From the NCBI RefSeq assembly GCF_900112795.1, contig NZ_FONA01000003.1, positions 62,001 to 126,000 on the forward strand: DNA of 64,000 nucleotides, read 5' to 3'. The stretch is from Thermophagus xiamenensis. Lineage in GTDB: Bacteria > Bacteroidota > Bacteroidia > Bacteroidales > Marinilabiliaceae. The translations under genes were made by a program, and so were the position numbers. Below, piece after piece: positions 17,901-27,600 of the stretch. The notes beneath the pieces were generated by a model that was not told the DNA's origin, searched no databases, and was given only the letters and a program-made list of their open reading frames with translations. Positions within the stretch are counted from its first letter, which is position 1. The number at the start of each line of letters is the position of its first letter.

Positions 17901-20063
17901 ATGAAAAAAATCCTATTACTTCTTGTTTCAGTACACATGTCGCTGATTGCCTTGGCAGATGAAGGCATGTGGATACCCATGTTGCTTGAAAAATACAACA
18001 TTGAAGAGATGCAATCCATGGGGTTTAAATTAACGGCTGAAGATATTTACAGTATCAACCAGGCCAGCATGAAGGATGCCGTCATGATTTTTGGCGGTGG
18101 CTGTACGGCTGAGCTGATTTCTGATCAGGGATTGATTATTACCAATCATCACTGTGGCTTCTCATCCATACAATCACACAGCAGCGTAGAACATGATTAC
18201 CTGACCGACGGTTTCTGGGCCATGTCAAAAGAAGATGAATTGCCCAATCCGGGACTCACCGTTACATTCCTGAAATACATGAAAGATGTGACCGACAGCG
18301 TTCTTAACGGTGTGAGCGAGTCTATGACCATGAACGAACGGAAAAAACTCATCAATCAAAACATCAAGAAGATAGAAGAAGAGGCCGTCAAAAACACCCA
18401 CTACACCGCTGTTGTTAAGCCTTTCTTTCATGGCAACCAGTACCTGTTGTTTGTCAATGAAGTTTATAAAGATGTTCGTCTGGTGGGGGCGCCTCCCTCT
18501 GCCATTGGCGACTTTGGCGGTGATACCGACAACTGGATGTGGCCCAGACATACCGGTGATTTCTCTCTGTTCAGAATCTATGCCGACAAAGACAACAAAC
18601 CAGCAGAGTACAGTCCGGACAATCAACCCTTTAAACCCAAAAAACATTTTCCTGTCTCGTTGAAGGGCATACAGGAAGGCGACTTTACCATGGTATTTGG
18701 CTATCCGGGAAGTACCGAACAATACGTCCCCTCATACCACCTGGAAATGCTCACCCAAAAGGTTTATCCCCCATTGATTAAGATGCGTACCAAAAAATTG
18801 GAGGTCATGAACCGGTACATGGCACAAGACCCGGCGGTTCGTATTCAATATGCGGCTAAAAACGCCAGTGTGGCCAACTCATGGAAGCGATGGCGCGGAG
18901 AAATTCGCGGACTCGAAAAACTTAACGCCATCGAAAAAAAGGAAAACTTCCAGAAACAATTTCTGCAATGGGCACGGCAAGACCAACAACGGCGCCAAAA
19001 ATACGGCACTCTGCTCAACGAATATGAAACCTTATATCAACAACTGGGAGATGTAAGACTTGCCCGTGACCTGTTATTGGAAGTTATCTATCGAAACGGT
19101 ATTGAAATTGCCCGGTTGGTATCTAAATTCCAACCCATTATTAAGGCTTATGAAGAAGAAAAGCCTGACCAACAAAAGATTCTGAAACTCAAAGAAGCGT
19201 TAAAATCAGATGTTAAAGAATTTTTCAAAGATTACCATCGTCCCCTCGATAAAGAACTGACCGCCCATATACTTACCATCTATCAGTCTGAAGTAAAACC
19301 TCAATATTTACCATCTGTATATGACATGATCAACAAAAAATACAAAGGTAATTATGTACGTTTTACAGAACATATTTTTCAAAAGACGATATTTTCAGAC
19401 GAAGAAGCTACCATCCAATGGGTTGAACGTTTCTCGGCCAAAAGCATTAAAAAATTAAAGAAAGATCCGGCTTGGATGCTTTACGATAGCTTTTATGAAA
19501 CTTACAGAGAAAATATTTATCCTTTGTATCAGTCGCTTATGGCAACCAACGATAGTCTCAACAGAATTTATATGCAAGGCCAGATGGCTTTCGAGCCGGA
19601 CAGAGTTTTTTACCCCGATGCCAACTTCACCTTGCGGGTCACCTACGGACAGGTAAAAGGTTATGAACCGCGTGATGCCGTCCGGTATCATTACCAAACC
19701 ACCATTGAGGGAATCATGGAAAAAGACAATCCCGATATTTATGACTACCGGGTACCTGAAAAACTAAAAGAGCTCTATCGGAAAAAAGATTTCGGACGTT
19801 ATGGGCAAAACGGTACGCTTCCGGTATGCTTTATAGCCACCAACCATACCACCGGCGGCAACTCGGGAAGTCCTGTCATCAATGCCGACGGGCACCTCAT
19901 CGGTGTCAATTTTGACCGCGCATGGGAAGGGGTCATGAGTGACCTAATGTTTAACCCGGAACAGTGTCGTAACATCTCTCTGGATATCAGGTATGCTTTG
20001 TTTATCATCGACAAATTTGCCGGTGCCGGTTATCTGTTAGATGAAATGACATTAGTAGAATAA
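17901..20063 (+). CDS. S46 dipeptidyl-peptidase, predicted DPP11-like (Asp/Glu-specific)
   Basis: A 720-residue exported serine peptidase with a signal peptide (about 1-19). It has the S46 blocks: TNHHCG (His around 83-84), GGDTDNWMWPRHTGDF (about 206-221) and TTGGNSGSPV with Ser655. Position 673, 18 residues after the nucleophile, is Arg in GVNFDRAWEG. In characterised S46 enzymes Arg673 marks DPP11, which releases dipeptides with Asp or Glu at the second position, while Gly673 marks DPP7. It acts in the periplasm on imported peptides, fitting a proteolytic lifestyle. It follows the tandem repeats directly, and its leader ends like the repeat's internal pseudo-start. Confidence 0.92.
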   Translation: MKKILLLLVSVHMSLIALADEGMWIPMLLEKYNIEEMQSMGFKLTAEDIYSINQASMKDAVMIFGGGCTAELISDQGLIITNHHCGFSSIQSHSSVEHDYLTDGFWAMSKEDELPNPGLTVTFLKYMKDVTDSVLNGVSESMTMNERKKLINQNIKKIEEEAVKNTHYTAVVKPFFHGNQYLLFVNEVYKDVRLVGAPPSAIGDFGGDTDNWMWPRHTGDFSLFRIYADKDNKPAEYSPDNQPFKPKKHFPVSLKGIQEGDFTMVFGYPGSTEQYVPSYHLEMLTQKVYPPLIKMRTKKLEVMNRYMAQDPAVRIQYAAKNASVANSWKRWRGEIRGLEKLNAIEKKENFQKQFLQWARQDQQRRQKYGTLLNEYETLYQQLGDVRLARDLLLEVIYRNGIEIARLVSKFQPIIKAYEEEKPDQQKILKLKEALKSDVKEFFKDYHRPLDKELTAHILTIYQSEVKPQYLPSVYDMINKKYKGNYVRFTEHIFQKTIFSDEEATIQWVERFSAKSIKKLKKDPAWMLYDSFYETYRENIYPLYQSLMATNDSLNRIYMQGQMAFEPDRVFYPDANFTLRVTYGQVKGYEPRDAVRYHYQTTIEGIMEKDNPDIYDYRVPEKLKELYRKKDFGRYGQNGTLPVCFIATNHTTGGNSGSPVINADGHLIGVNFDRAWEGVMSDLMFNPEQCRNISLDIRYALFIIDKFAGAGYLLDEMTLVE

Positions 20064-20108
20064 TTCACCAATCAGAATTATTAAATAAAGCCCATACTAA
20101 ATTTAAAC

Positions 20109-20168
20109 GCATCAGGTCAACAACTGATATATCTCTATCTTTCGGTTGTTGATGCTGATGCTTTTTTT
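20109..20168 (+). terminator. Rho-independent terminator after the S46 peptidase gene
   Basis: GCATCAG-TCAACAAC (20109-20124, one unpaired base) pairs with GTTGTTGA-GCTGATGC (about 20144-20161) and is followed by a seven-T tract. Confidence 0.8.
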
Positions 20169-20413
20169 AAATTTGTTGTCCCAAAAGGTAGGAACAAGGT
20201 TTAGAAATCAGAAGCCCGTTGCTATAATGTCAGAGGATAGATAAGATAAGCAGATTGGGGAAGTTGGTAGTCATAGACCGAGAGTCAGCAGCCGGAATAC
20301 TATTCACACAACCAACCTTTTGCCATTTATTTCCACCTATATTTCTATTAATTTATGGTTTCAGGTTTCAGATGAATTCCCAATAACCAACAACTCAGTT
20401 AATTTTAATACAA
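20169..20413. other. Intergenic region
   Basis: Between the terminator and the TPR gene. It has weak CAGAAGC-type material (AAATCAGAAGCCCGTT, about 20206-20221; GTCAGAGGATAG near 20229) and no recognised gene. Together with the terminator the gene-free stretch is 350 bases. Confidence 0.4.
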
Positions 20414-21166
20414 ATGCGATTAAAGAAGTTTCTGATCTTTCAGGTTTTGATTTCCCTGCTTACCATGCCGGAGAAGAGCACTGCACAAGATTACAACGAT
20501 ATCTTCTACGAGTGCTATATTTCTTCCGACATGGCTCCGTGGAAAGAAACCATAGAAAAAATGGAGCAACAACTGGATGAAGATGATTACAATCAACTAT
20601 TTGATATCACTTTAGCCTGTTATGGATATATTGGTTATTGTTTGGGAAATAACAAAAAAGATGAAGCCGGAGTCTACCTAAATAACGGATGGAAATATCT
20701 CAAAAAATTAACTCAACATTCCCGGGCTGATGCAGCACCTTTTGCCCTTAAGAGTGGATTCTACGGCTTTGAAATGGCATTATCCAGATACAAAGCAATC
20801 TATTTAGGCCCCAAAAGTATGTCGGCACTTGAACAGGCAGCCGCCATCGACTCAACCGACATCCACTATCACATCGAAAAAGGGAATCAAATGTACTATT
20901 TACCGTCTCTCTTGGGTGGAGATAAAGAGGTGGCAATCTACCATTACAAAAAAGCCATTGAAATAATGGAGGCCGGCAGCCGCTATCACAAACGACACTG
21001 GTTTTACCTCAATTCATTGGTGACACTGGGCTACTCATATGAAGTAACAGGCCATATCAACGAAGCACGAACCATCTATCAAAAGATTCATTCGCTGGAG
21101 CCCCATTTCAAATGGTTTAATGAAGAAGTGTGGCCCGATTTTGTAAAAAAACATGGCGCCGATTAG
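20414..21166 (+). CDS. Exported TPR-like protein, unknown function
   Basis: A 250-residue protein with a signal peptide (about 1-25, ending STAQ). It is then almost entirely helical, with TPR-like pairs: about 145-180 (YLPSLLGGDKEVAIYHYKKA) and about 195-235 (TLGYSYEVTGHINEARTIYQ). The first half has a conserved-looking GYIGYCLGNNKKDEAGVYL segment. Similar small periplasmic TPR proteins are common in Bacteroidetes, but no specific function is known to me. It lies between the S46 peptidase (terminated) and the exonuclease gene and looks monocistronic. Confidence 0.75.
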   Translation: MRLKKFLIFQVLISLLTMPEKSTAQDYNDIFYECYISSDMAPWKETIEKMEQQLDEDDYNQLFDITLACYGYIGYCLGNNKKDEAGVYLNNGWKYLKKLTQHSRADAAPFALKSGFYGFEMALSRYKAIYLGPKSMSALEQAAAIDSTDIHYHIEKGNQMYYLPSLLGGDKEVAIYHYKKAIEIMEAGSRYHKRHWFYLNSLVTLGYSYEVTGHINEARTIYQKIHSLEPHFKWFNEEVWPDFVKKHGAD

Positions 21167-21278
21167 TTAATATCACAAAAAACAATTGGGGCAAAGAAAA
21201 GAAAATTGTTTACCTATCCTTCAGATATGAGACGGTAAACTCTAATCAACTTTTTTAGGTTTAACCCTCATTAATAAC

Positions 21279-21286
21279 TATTTTTG
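21279..21286 (+). promoter_or_regulatory. -7 promoter box for the exonuclease gene
   Basis: TATTTTTG matches the Bacteroidetes TAnnTTTG box and lies 64 nt before the ATG at 21351. A weak TTTA stands about 20 nt upstream in place of the usual TTTG/TTG. Confidence 0.4.
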
Positions 21287-21350
21287 TCATCTATTTGCGT
21301 TTGAGTTACAAATAGATTGAATAAAAGATTAATAGAAATAAAACAAAAAC

Positions 21351-22124
21351 ATGCAGCTAAATTTAAAAAACCCCATTGTATTTTTTGACCTTGAAACCAC
21401 CGGCATCAACATTGCCAAGGACCGAATAGTGGAAATATCCCTGCTGAAAGTTAACGTTGATGGGTCCGAACAATCTAAAACATATCGCATTAATCCGGAA
21501 ATGCCCATCCCCAAAAAATCTTCCGAAATTCATGGCATCTATGATGAAGATGTGGCTGATGCCCCTACCTTTAAAGAAGTAGCCCGCCAATTGGCGAACT
21601 TCATGGAGGGATGCGATATTGCAGGATATAATTCCAATAAATTTGACATTCCGTTGTTGGCCGAAGAGTTTATTCGTGCCGGGGTGGATTTCGATATGAC
21701 CAAACGCAAATTCATCGACGTACAAACCATCTTCCATAAAATGGAAAAAAGGACGCTGGAAGCTGCCTACAAATTTTATTGTGACAAAACCTTGAAAGAT
21801 GCACATAGTGCCGAAGCCGATACCAGGGCCACTTACGAAGTCCTCAAAGCCCAACTCGACCGTTACAAGGAGCTAAAAAATGACGTTGAGTGGTTGTCAA
21901 AATTCTCGTCTCACAATAGAAATGCCGATTTTGTAGGACGAATTATTTTCGACGAAAACGGGGATGAAGTTTTTAACTTCGGAAAATATAAGGGACAGAA
22001 AGTTACAGAAGTTCTAAAAAAAGACCCCGGCTATTACAGCTGGATGATGAATGGTGACTTCCCCCTATTCACCAAAAAGGTGCTTACTAATATTAAACTT
22101 CGGAGTGCATTTAAAAAAGAATAA
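21351..22124 (+). CDS. DnaQ/epsilon-type 3'-5' exonuclease with C-terminal DUF3820-like domain
   Basis: A 257-residue protein. DEDDh exonuclease motifs: ExoI FFDLETTGI (about 10-18), ExoII GYNSNKFDIPLLAEE (about 92-106) and ExoIII with HSAEADTRAT (about 142-151). This is the layout of the DNA polymerase III epsilon family and of free-standing proofreading or repair exonucleases. The C-terminal 55 residues (FNFGKYKGQKVTEVLKKDPG, then YYSWMM) match the small DUF3820-like domain often found alone or fused to such exonucleases. It could be an accessory exonuclease rather than the polymerase subunit. Confidence 0.9.
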   Translation: MQLNLKNPIVFFDLETTGINIAKDRIVEISLLKVNVDGSEQSKTYRINPEMPIPKKSSEIHGIYDEDVADAPTFKEVARQLANFMEGCDIAGYNSNKFDIPLLAEEFIRAGVDFDMTKRKFIDVQTIFHKMEKRTLEAAYKFYCDKTLKDAHSAEADTRATYEVLKAQLDRYKELKNDVEWLSKFSSHNRNADFVGRIIFDENGDEVFNFGKYKGQKVTEVLKKDPGYYSWMMNGDFPLFTKKVLTNIKLRSAFKKE

Positions 22125-22138
22125 CCTGAAGAATTAAA

Positions 22139-22230
22139 GGATTGGAATGAAGAGATTGAAGGGATTGACGAGATTGAAGGGATTGATGAGATTGATGAGA
22201 TTGAAGGGATTGATGAGATAGAGAAGTCAG
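22139..22230 (+). repeat. Tandem GAGATTGAAGGGATTGAT repeats
   Basis: About five imperfect copies of an 18-bp unit, some shortened to the 9-mer GAGATTGAT, lie directly before the FAH-family gene. The same unit recurs at 35772-35832 and, decayed and inverted, near 10760-10790. Confidence 0.8.
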
Positions 22231-22248
22231 AAGCTAAATTATATAAAG

Positions 22249-22860
22249 ATGAAGATACTGTGTATAGGACGAAACTATGCCAACCACGCGCGAGAGCTTA
22301 GCAATCCTGTTCCCACGGAACCGGTAGTTTTTTTAAAGCCCGACTCGGCTTTGCTGCGCAATAACGACCCCTTTTTCCTCCCCGATTTTGCCAAATCTTT
22401 TCATCACGAAGTGGAAATAGTGGTGCGCATCAACCGTGTAGGCAAATGCATAGAAGAGCGGTTTGCTCATCGTTACTATGATGAAATTGGTCTGGGCATT
22501 GATTTTACGGCTCGTGACCTGCAGGATGATTTACGAAAAAAAGGTCTTCCATGGGAAAAAAGTAAGGCCTTCGACAACTCGGCAGTAATATCCAAATTTG
22601 TAAAAAAAGAGACACTGCCCGACATAAATCATCTAAATTTTCGTTTGGAAGTCAATGATGAAGTACGCCAGAAAGGAAACACTTCAGATATGCTTTTCTC
22701 CATCGACCAGATTATTGCACACGTTTCCAAATATTTCATGCTGAAGATTGGCGACCTCATATACACCGGCACACCGGCAGGGGTAGGGCCCGTAAAAACC
22801 GGTGACCGCCTGAAAGGATTCATCGAAGATGACCTTTTCTTCGATTTCATGGTCAAATAG
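22249..22860 (+). CDS. Fumarylacetoacetate-hydrolase-family protein
   Basis: A 203-residue single-domain FAH-fold enzyme. It starts directly with the catalytic domain: IGRNYANHARELSNP (about 5-19), PVVFLKPDSAL (about 25-35), the metal-ligand Glu pair in HHEVEIVVRI (about 48-57), and GLGIDFTARDLQDDLRKKG (about 78-96). The Asp ligand follows in the ARDLQ block, and SIDQIIAHVSKYFMLKIGDL and GTPAGVG are also present. The family includes acylpyruvases and oxaloacetate decarboxylase or tautomerase; the substrate cannot be fixed from sequence. The gene begins 19 nt after the 18-bp tandem repeats, so its leader is made of repeat DNA. Confidence 0.9.
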   Translation: MKILCIGRNYANHARELSNPVPTEPVVFLKPDSALLRNNDPFFLPDFAKSFHHEVEIVVRINRVGKCIEERFAHRYYDEIGLGIDFTARDLQDDLRKKGLPWEKSKAFDNSAVISKFVKKETLPDINHLNFRLEVNDEVRQKGNTSDMLFSIDQIIAHVSKYFMLKIGDLIYTGTPAGVGPVKTGDRLKGFIEDDLFFDFMVK

Positions 22861-22865
22861 AAGCC

Positions 22866-23092
22866 AGACTATTTGGATATAAATAGAAATAAATGGAAAC
22901 ATACTGATTTAAGTAGCTTGGTTTGGAAGCCGAAAGTCAGTGGCCAGAAGCCGGAAGTTAAAATGCAGAATCAATATTATCAGTACAAAAACAATCTATA
23001 TCCATTTATTTCTATGTATATCTACTTGTATCCTCTTAAAATTTATCTTCTGGCCACTGGCTTCTGACGTCCGGCTTCCGGCCTAAGGCTTG
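22866..23092. repeat. Dispersed repeat modules between convergent genes
   Basis: ATAAATAGAAATAAATGGAA (22878-22897), a CAGAAGCC run at 22938-22955, TATCCATTTATTTCTATGTA (about 23000-23020) and CTTCTGGCCACTGGCTTCTG (about 23046-23066) form a nearly symmetrical arrangement. The left half is roughly the inverse of the right half, so the region could fold into a long imperfect hairpin between the FAH and adaptor genes. Confidence 0.65.
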
Positions 23093-24334
23093 TTAATGTT
23101 CGTGACTGGTTTCTTCCTTTTTTAAATCGGCCAAAAGATAGTAGGCATTGTTTAAAGCCACTTTACTGTCTTCGGGTAACTTTTCCATAGGTTTTATTTC
23201 TGTAAAACCTCCGGAAACTTTTCCGACGACTACCTCAACCATCCTGAGAGCATAAAGAGGTTCATCCTCATGTTCCGTGGTTGCTTCATCGGTATGTTCA
23301 TCCTCATGATGGTCATGCTCTAACAAACTTTTGGTGTTTACCGACTCATCCAAAACAAAAATATATGCCTTTGTACCATCTTTCACCACTGCATCATTGG
23401 GTAGGCAGTCGGTAAAGATGGTATCGGTTTGTATGCTCCCCGATATAAACATTCCCGGAAGCAGAGAATGAAAATGGTTATCTATGTGAGCGTGGACATG
23501 AATAAACCGGGTTTCTGCATCCAACTCTTTCCCAATTGCAAAAATGGTGGCAGTATATTCTTCTTTTGGATTTCCGGCCACGCTAAAGGTCACTTTTTGC
23601 CCCTCTTTCAGCAGGTGAATATCTTTTTCGTACACATGAAAGTCGGCATGTAAATGGCTGTTATCGGTGACGCCGAAAAGTACATCCGATGTGTTCACAT
23701 ATGTACCCAACCGCACATTTATTTTATTGACATAACCGTTTAAAGGCGATATCACGGTTACTGTGGGCGATATAATTCCATTTATTACCGCCTCTGGTGA
23801 CAAGTTGAGCAATTGTAATCTGGCCTTTAACCCTTCAAATCTGGCTTTAAGAATTTTATAATCTGTCTCAACTTTTTGAAAATCTTTACCTGAGGCCACA
23901 TTTTTTTCGTACAGTTCCTTCTGACGCCGGTATTCCTGTTCCAAAAAGTTGAGTTGCCCCGCAACCTCAATAAAATCTTCCTGTAAAGATATGTAGTCCG
24001 GGTGTTCCAATACCGCTAACACTTGTCCTTTAGATACTTTATCGCCCGGAAAAACATTGATAGATTTTACATTACCGCCTATTACCGCTGAAATATCGGC
24101 TTCGGCCGACGGGGGTACCTCCAATTCACCGGTAGTTTTCACCAGCGTAGTCAGATTCCGCTGTTGAATGGTCCCCAACTGTAATCCTAAAGCATCTATT
24201 TGTCGTTTGGTCAATATAACCATTCCTTCCGGACCATGAAGCACGTGCTCATCATGATGATGTTGTGTTGATTTGCCACCATTGCATGCTATCATAGTGA
24301 CAAGGACAAGATATATAATCAGTTTACTCTTCAT
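23093..24334 (-). CDS. RND efflux periplasmic adaptor (CzcB-like)
   Basis: A 413-residue membrane-fusion protein. The N-terminal lipoprotein signal MKSKLIIYLVLVTMIAC (lipobox MIAC) is followed by a His-rich stretch (HHHDEH). A barrel-sandwich lipoyl half (VFPGDKVSKGQVLAVLEHPD, about 95-114), a helical hairpin, the second half GYVNKINVRLGTYVNTSDVL, and a beta-barrel follow. Another His/Glu-rich insert (EHDHHEDEHTDE, about 345-356) suggests divalent metal binding. It links the fused pump/channel encoded just upstream to its periplasmic substrate. The gap to the pump gene is 324 bp and full of repeats, so co-transcription is likely but not certain. Confidence 0.9.
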   Translation of the reverse strand: MKSKLIIYLVLVTMIACNGGKSTQHHHDEHVLHGPEGMVILTKRQIDALGLQLGTIQQRNLTTLVKTTGELEVPPSAEADISAVIGGNVKSINVFPGDKVSKGQVLAVLEHPDYISLQEDFIEVAGQLNFLEQEYRRQKELYEKNVASGKDFQKVETDYKILKARFEGLKARLQLLNLSPEAVINGIISPTVTVISPLNGYVNKINVRLGTYVNTSDVLFGVTDNSHLHADFHVYEKDIHLLKEGQKVTFSVAGNPKEEYTATIFAIGKELDAETRFIHVHAHIDNHFHSLLPGMFISGSIQTDTIFTDCLPNDAVVKDGTKAYIFVLDESVNTKSLLEHDHHEDEHTDEATTEHEDEPLYALRMVEVVVGKVSGGFTEIKPMEKLPEDSKVALNNAYYLLADLKKEETSHEH

Positions 24335-24658
24335 ATGTTTAATTTTTTATCAGTTATTACATTTTATTGCCCCGCCGGGTCTTTACAGTGGTGGGGCCTG
24401 GTTTTACCTCTCTGTTGCCGCTCCGCGGCTGCCATAACACCCTAACATCAGCACATTCGCAAATCAAGGATTAGATATTTAGATTTTTAGATAATAGATT
24501 ATTAGTTACAAGGGAAAGTATGAATATTAAAACTGTTACTAAACCAGCACCCACCTCCCTCAATATTAACCTAATAACCCATTAGCCTAATAACCTATTG
24601 ACCTAACTACCTATTAGCCTAATAACCTATTGACCTAACTACCTATTGGCCTAACGGC
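24335..24658. repeat. GCCTAATAACCTATTGACCTA-type tandem repeats in the efflux operon
   Basis: Between the pump/channel gene and the adaptor gene. From about 24570 to 24660, CCTAATAACCTATTGACCTA recurs with period of about 37 bp (24574, 24611 and decayed copies) and reaches the stop codon of the pump gene. Near 24411-24432 there is a GTTGCCGCTCCGCGGCTGCC block of the G/C-rich repeat family. Confidence 0.7.
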
Positions 24659-27600
24659 CTATGTTCCTAACAGGTAATTTAGCTCTGTCACGAGTTTAAA
24701 ATATTCATCCAGTCGTCTCAGATATTGCTGACGGGTATTAATAGCCGCTTCCATGTTTTGGATGAATTGCATGTAACCGATATCGCCAAGGTCATAGCTT
24801 AGCAGGGCCGCATTCATTTGCTCCTGCGCCAGCGGCAAGGCCTCGTTCCAATAAAAGCGCAGCACGTCGAGAGAGGCCTCACAGCGTGCAGCTAGTTGTT
24901 TCCAGGTAGCCTTTACTTCTAATTCTTTCTCTCGATATTGTTCTCCTGCCATTTGATACTGAATCCTGGCAGCTTTGGTTTTTCCCTTCTGGGAAAAGAA
25001 AAACAATGGCAAAGAAATTCCGGCCTCCCAGGCGTAAAAACCATCTGTACCATCTACCTCCTGGAAAGTATAACCCAATTCCAGCCGTGGCAAGTATTTC
25101 GCTTTTTCGGCTTTCCACATGGCATTGGACAAACGCACCTGTTGCCGGTAATAATCCAATACGGGGACGTAGGCAATAGAATCCCCGGGCGCCAACATAC
25201 GTGGATAATCAGTAAAATCTTTTTCCGGAACTGCTATTTGTGGCAATGTGGGAAGCATCAGATATTGATTTAACTCATGAAGCGCGGCCATATAGTTACC
25301 ATGGGCTTCTTTAACATTGACCATTAATTCTTTGTGTTTAGCAGTAGCTGCCAGATATTCCAGTTTAGAAGTCTGCCGGGTTTTATATTTGGTTTCGGCT
25401 GCTTCCAAAAACCGGGCATATATGGTATCGAGTTGCAACCATAGCTTCAACTCTCTTTGAGCAATAAGAGCGTTGTACCAGGCCCGACGCACCTGACGCT
25501 CTATACTATTTTCAGTTATTCGGCTTTGGGCTTCGGCCAGTTCCAGCTTTTGTTGCTGAAGCTGTCGCCTGGCAGCAATGCCCAACAGGTCAATATCGCT
25601 TTGTGATACGCCTACCACATTACGCAGGCCGGCGACATCGTCCGACGCCTCTTCCTCACCGGTAAAGATTGTGGTATTACCCAAATCGAGAGCGGTGGAC
25701 TTTAAGGCTTTTTGTTTTTCTATATTCATTTGAGCCACCTTAAGGGCCGGATAGTTCTCGCGGGCAAGGTTGATTGCCTGCTCAAGCGTGATTTCACGTT
25801 CTTCTTGTGCAGAGACAGGATGATTAATACCCAAAGCCAACACACCGACCAATATTACCACAACTCCTTTATTGATTGTCATTTTGTTCATCTTTTTATT
25901 TTTTCGTGATTCCACCATCTTATAAAAAACCGGCAACATCACCAGGGTTAAAAATGAAGAGGTGAGCATCCCCCCTATTACCACTGTTGCCAGAGGACGC
26001 TGAACCTCGGCACCGGCAGAAGTGGATATGGCCATGGGCAAAAAGCCCAGAATATCGGTGGATGCCGTTAAAAAGATGGGTCGTAACCGTCGTATTGCCC
26101 CCTTTTGTATAATGTCATCCAATGATAATGTACCCTCACGCCTTAACTCATTAAAGCTATTGATAAGTACCAGCCCGTTGAGCACCACCACACCGAACAG
26201 CACAATAAACCCTATGCCGGCAGAGATACTAAAGGGCATACCTCGCAGATAGAGCAAGACGATGCCACCCACCGCCGCAAAGGGGATGGACACATAAATC
26301 ATCAGCGTTTGTTTCAACGATTTTACCGCAAAAAAGACCAAAATAAAAATCATAAATAACGCCAAAGGCACCACCAGTGTCAGCCGTTGAGTGGCGCGTT
26401 CCAGGTTTTCAAAGGCACCACCGTATCGGATGTAATAGCCAGGTGGCAACTCCAGTTTTTCGTCCAAAATTTGTTGAATCTCTTCAACCAGGGTTTTGAC
26501 ATCTCTCCCTTCCACATTGACTCCCACATAGGTTGTTCGGTTGGTATTGTCGCGGCTGATTTGCATCGGCCCAGGCTGAAAATCTATATCTGCCACTTCT
26601 TTAATAGGTATTTGCTGACCATCGGCCGTTCGCACAAATAAATTACGCACATCATCAATGTCACGGCGATAAGTGCTATCCAATCGCACCACCAAATCAA
26701 ACATTCGTTCGCCTTCAAATATTACACCTGCCGATTTACCACTAAAGGCGGTCTCTATAACGTCGTTCAAATCCTGAATATTTAGGCCATATTGTCCCAG
26801 TCGGGTACGATTGTATTTAACGGTAATCTGTGGTAGTCCGCGTGTGGCCTCAGCTTTCATGCCCGCCACTCCTTTAACCCCGGCAATCAGTTGGGTTATT
26901 TCTTCTGCTTTGTTTGCCAGAACCTCCAGGTCATCACCATACAATTTTATGGCAATATCTTCGCGAATACCGGTAAGCAGTTCATTGAAACGCATTTCAA
27001 TAGGTTGCGAAAATTCATAATTAATACCGGTAAGGATGCTTAGTTTTTCCCGAATCTTTGCAGCCAGCTCCTCCTTAGTTTTGGCCTTAGTCCATTCCTT
27101 TTTAGGCTTTAACAAGATAAATACATCACCAATATCTATAGGCATTGGGTCGGTAGGTACATCGGCCACACCTATACGGGTACGTGCCGAAGCCACCTCA
27201 TCGGGAAACTCTTCGAGCAGCAACTTTTCAATTTTGGTAGAACCTTCAATTACATCTGTCAAAGAAGTTCCCGGCTTCATAAACATATGCATGGCAAAAT
27301 CACCTTCATCCAGCTGTGGAATAAATTCAGCACCCATACGGGAAAACAAAAATCCACCCACCGCCAGAATTAACAATGCCCCAGCAACCATCACTTTCCC
27401 ATGCTGCAAGGACCACGACAACATGTGATGATATTTTTTTTCCATCCAGGCTATAATCTTATCCCCCACGGTTTTCTTATCGCTTTTTGGGGCTTGCAAC
27501 ACCAATGCTGACATCATGGGAATATAGGTAAGGCACAACAGCAGCACGCCCAGGACGGCAAATCCAAACGTAAGGGCCATGGGCTTAAACATTTTCCCTT

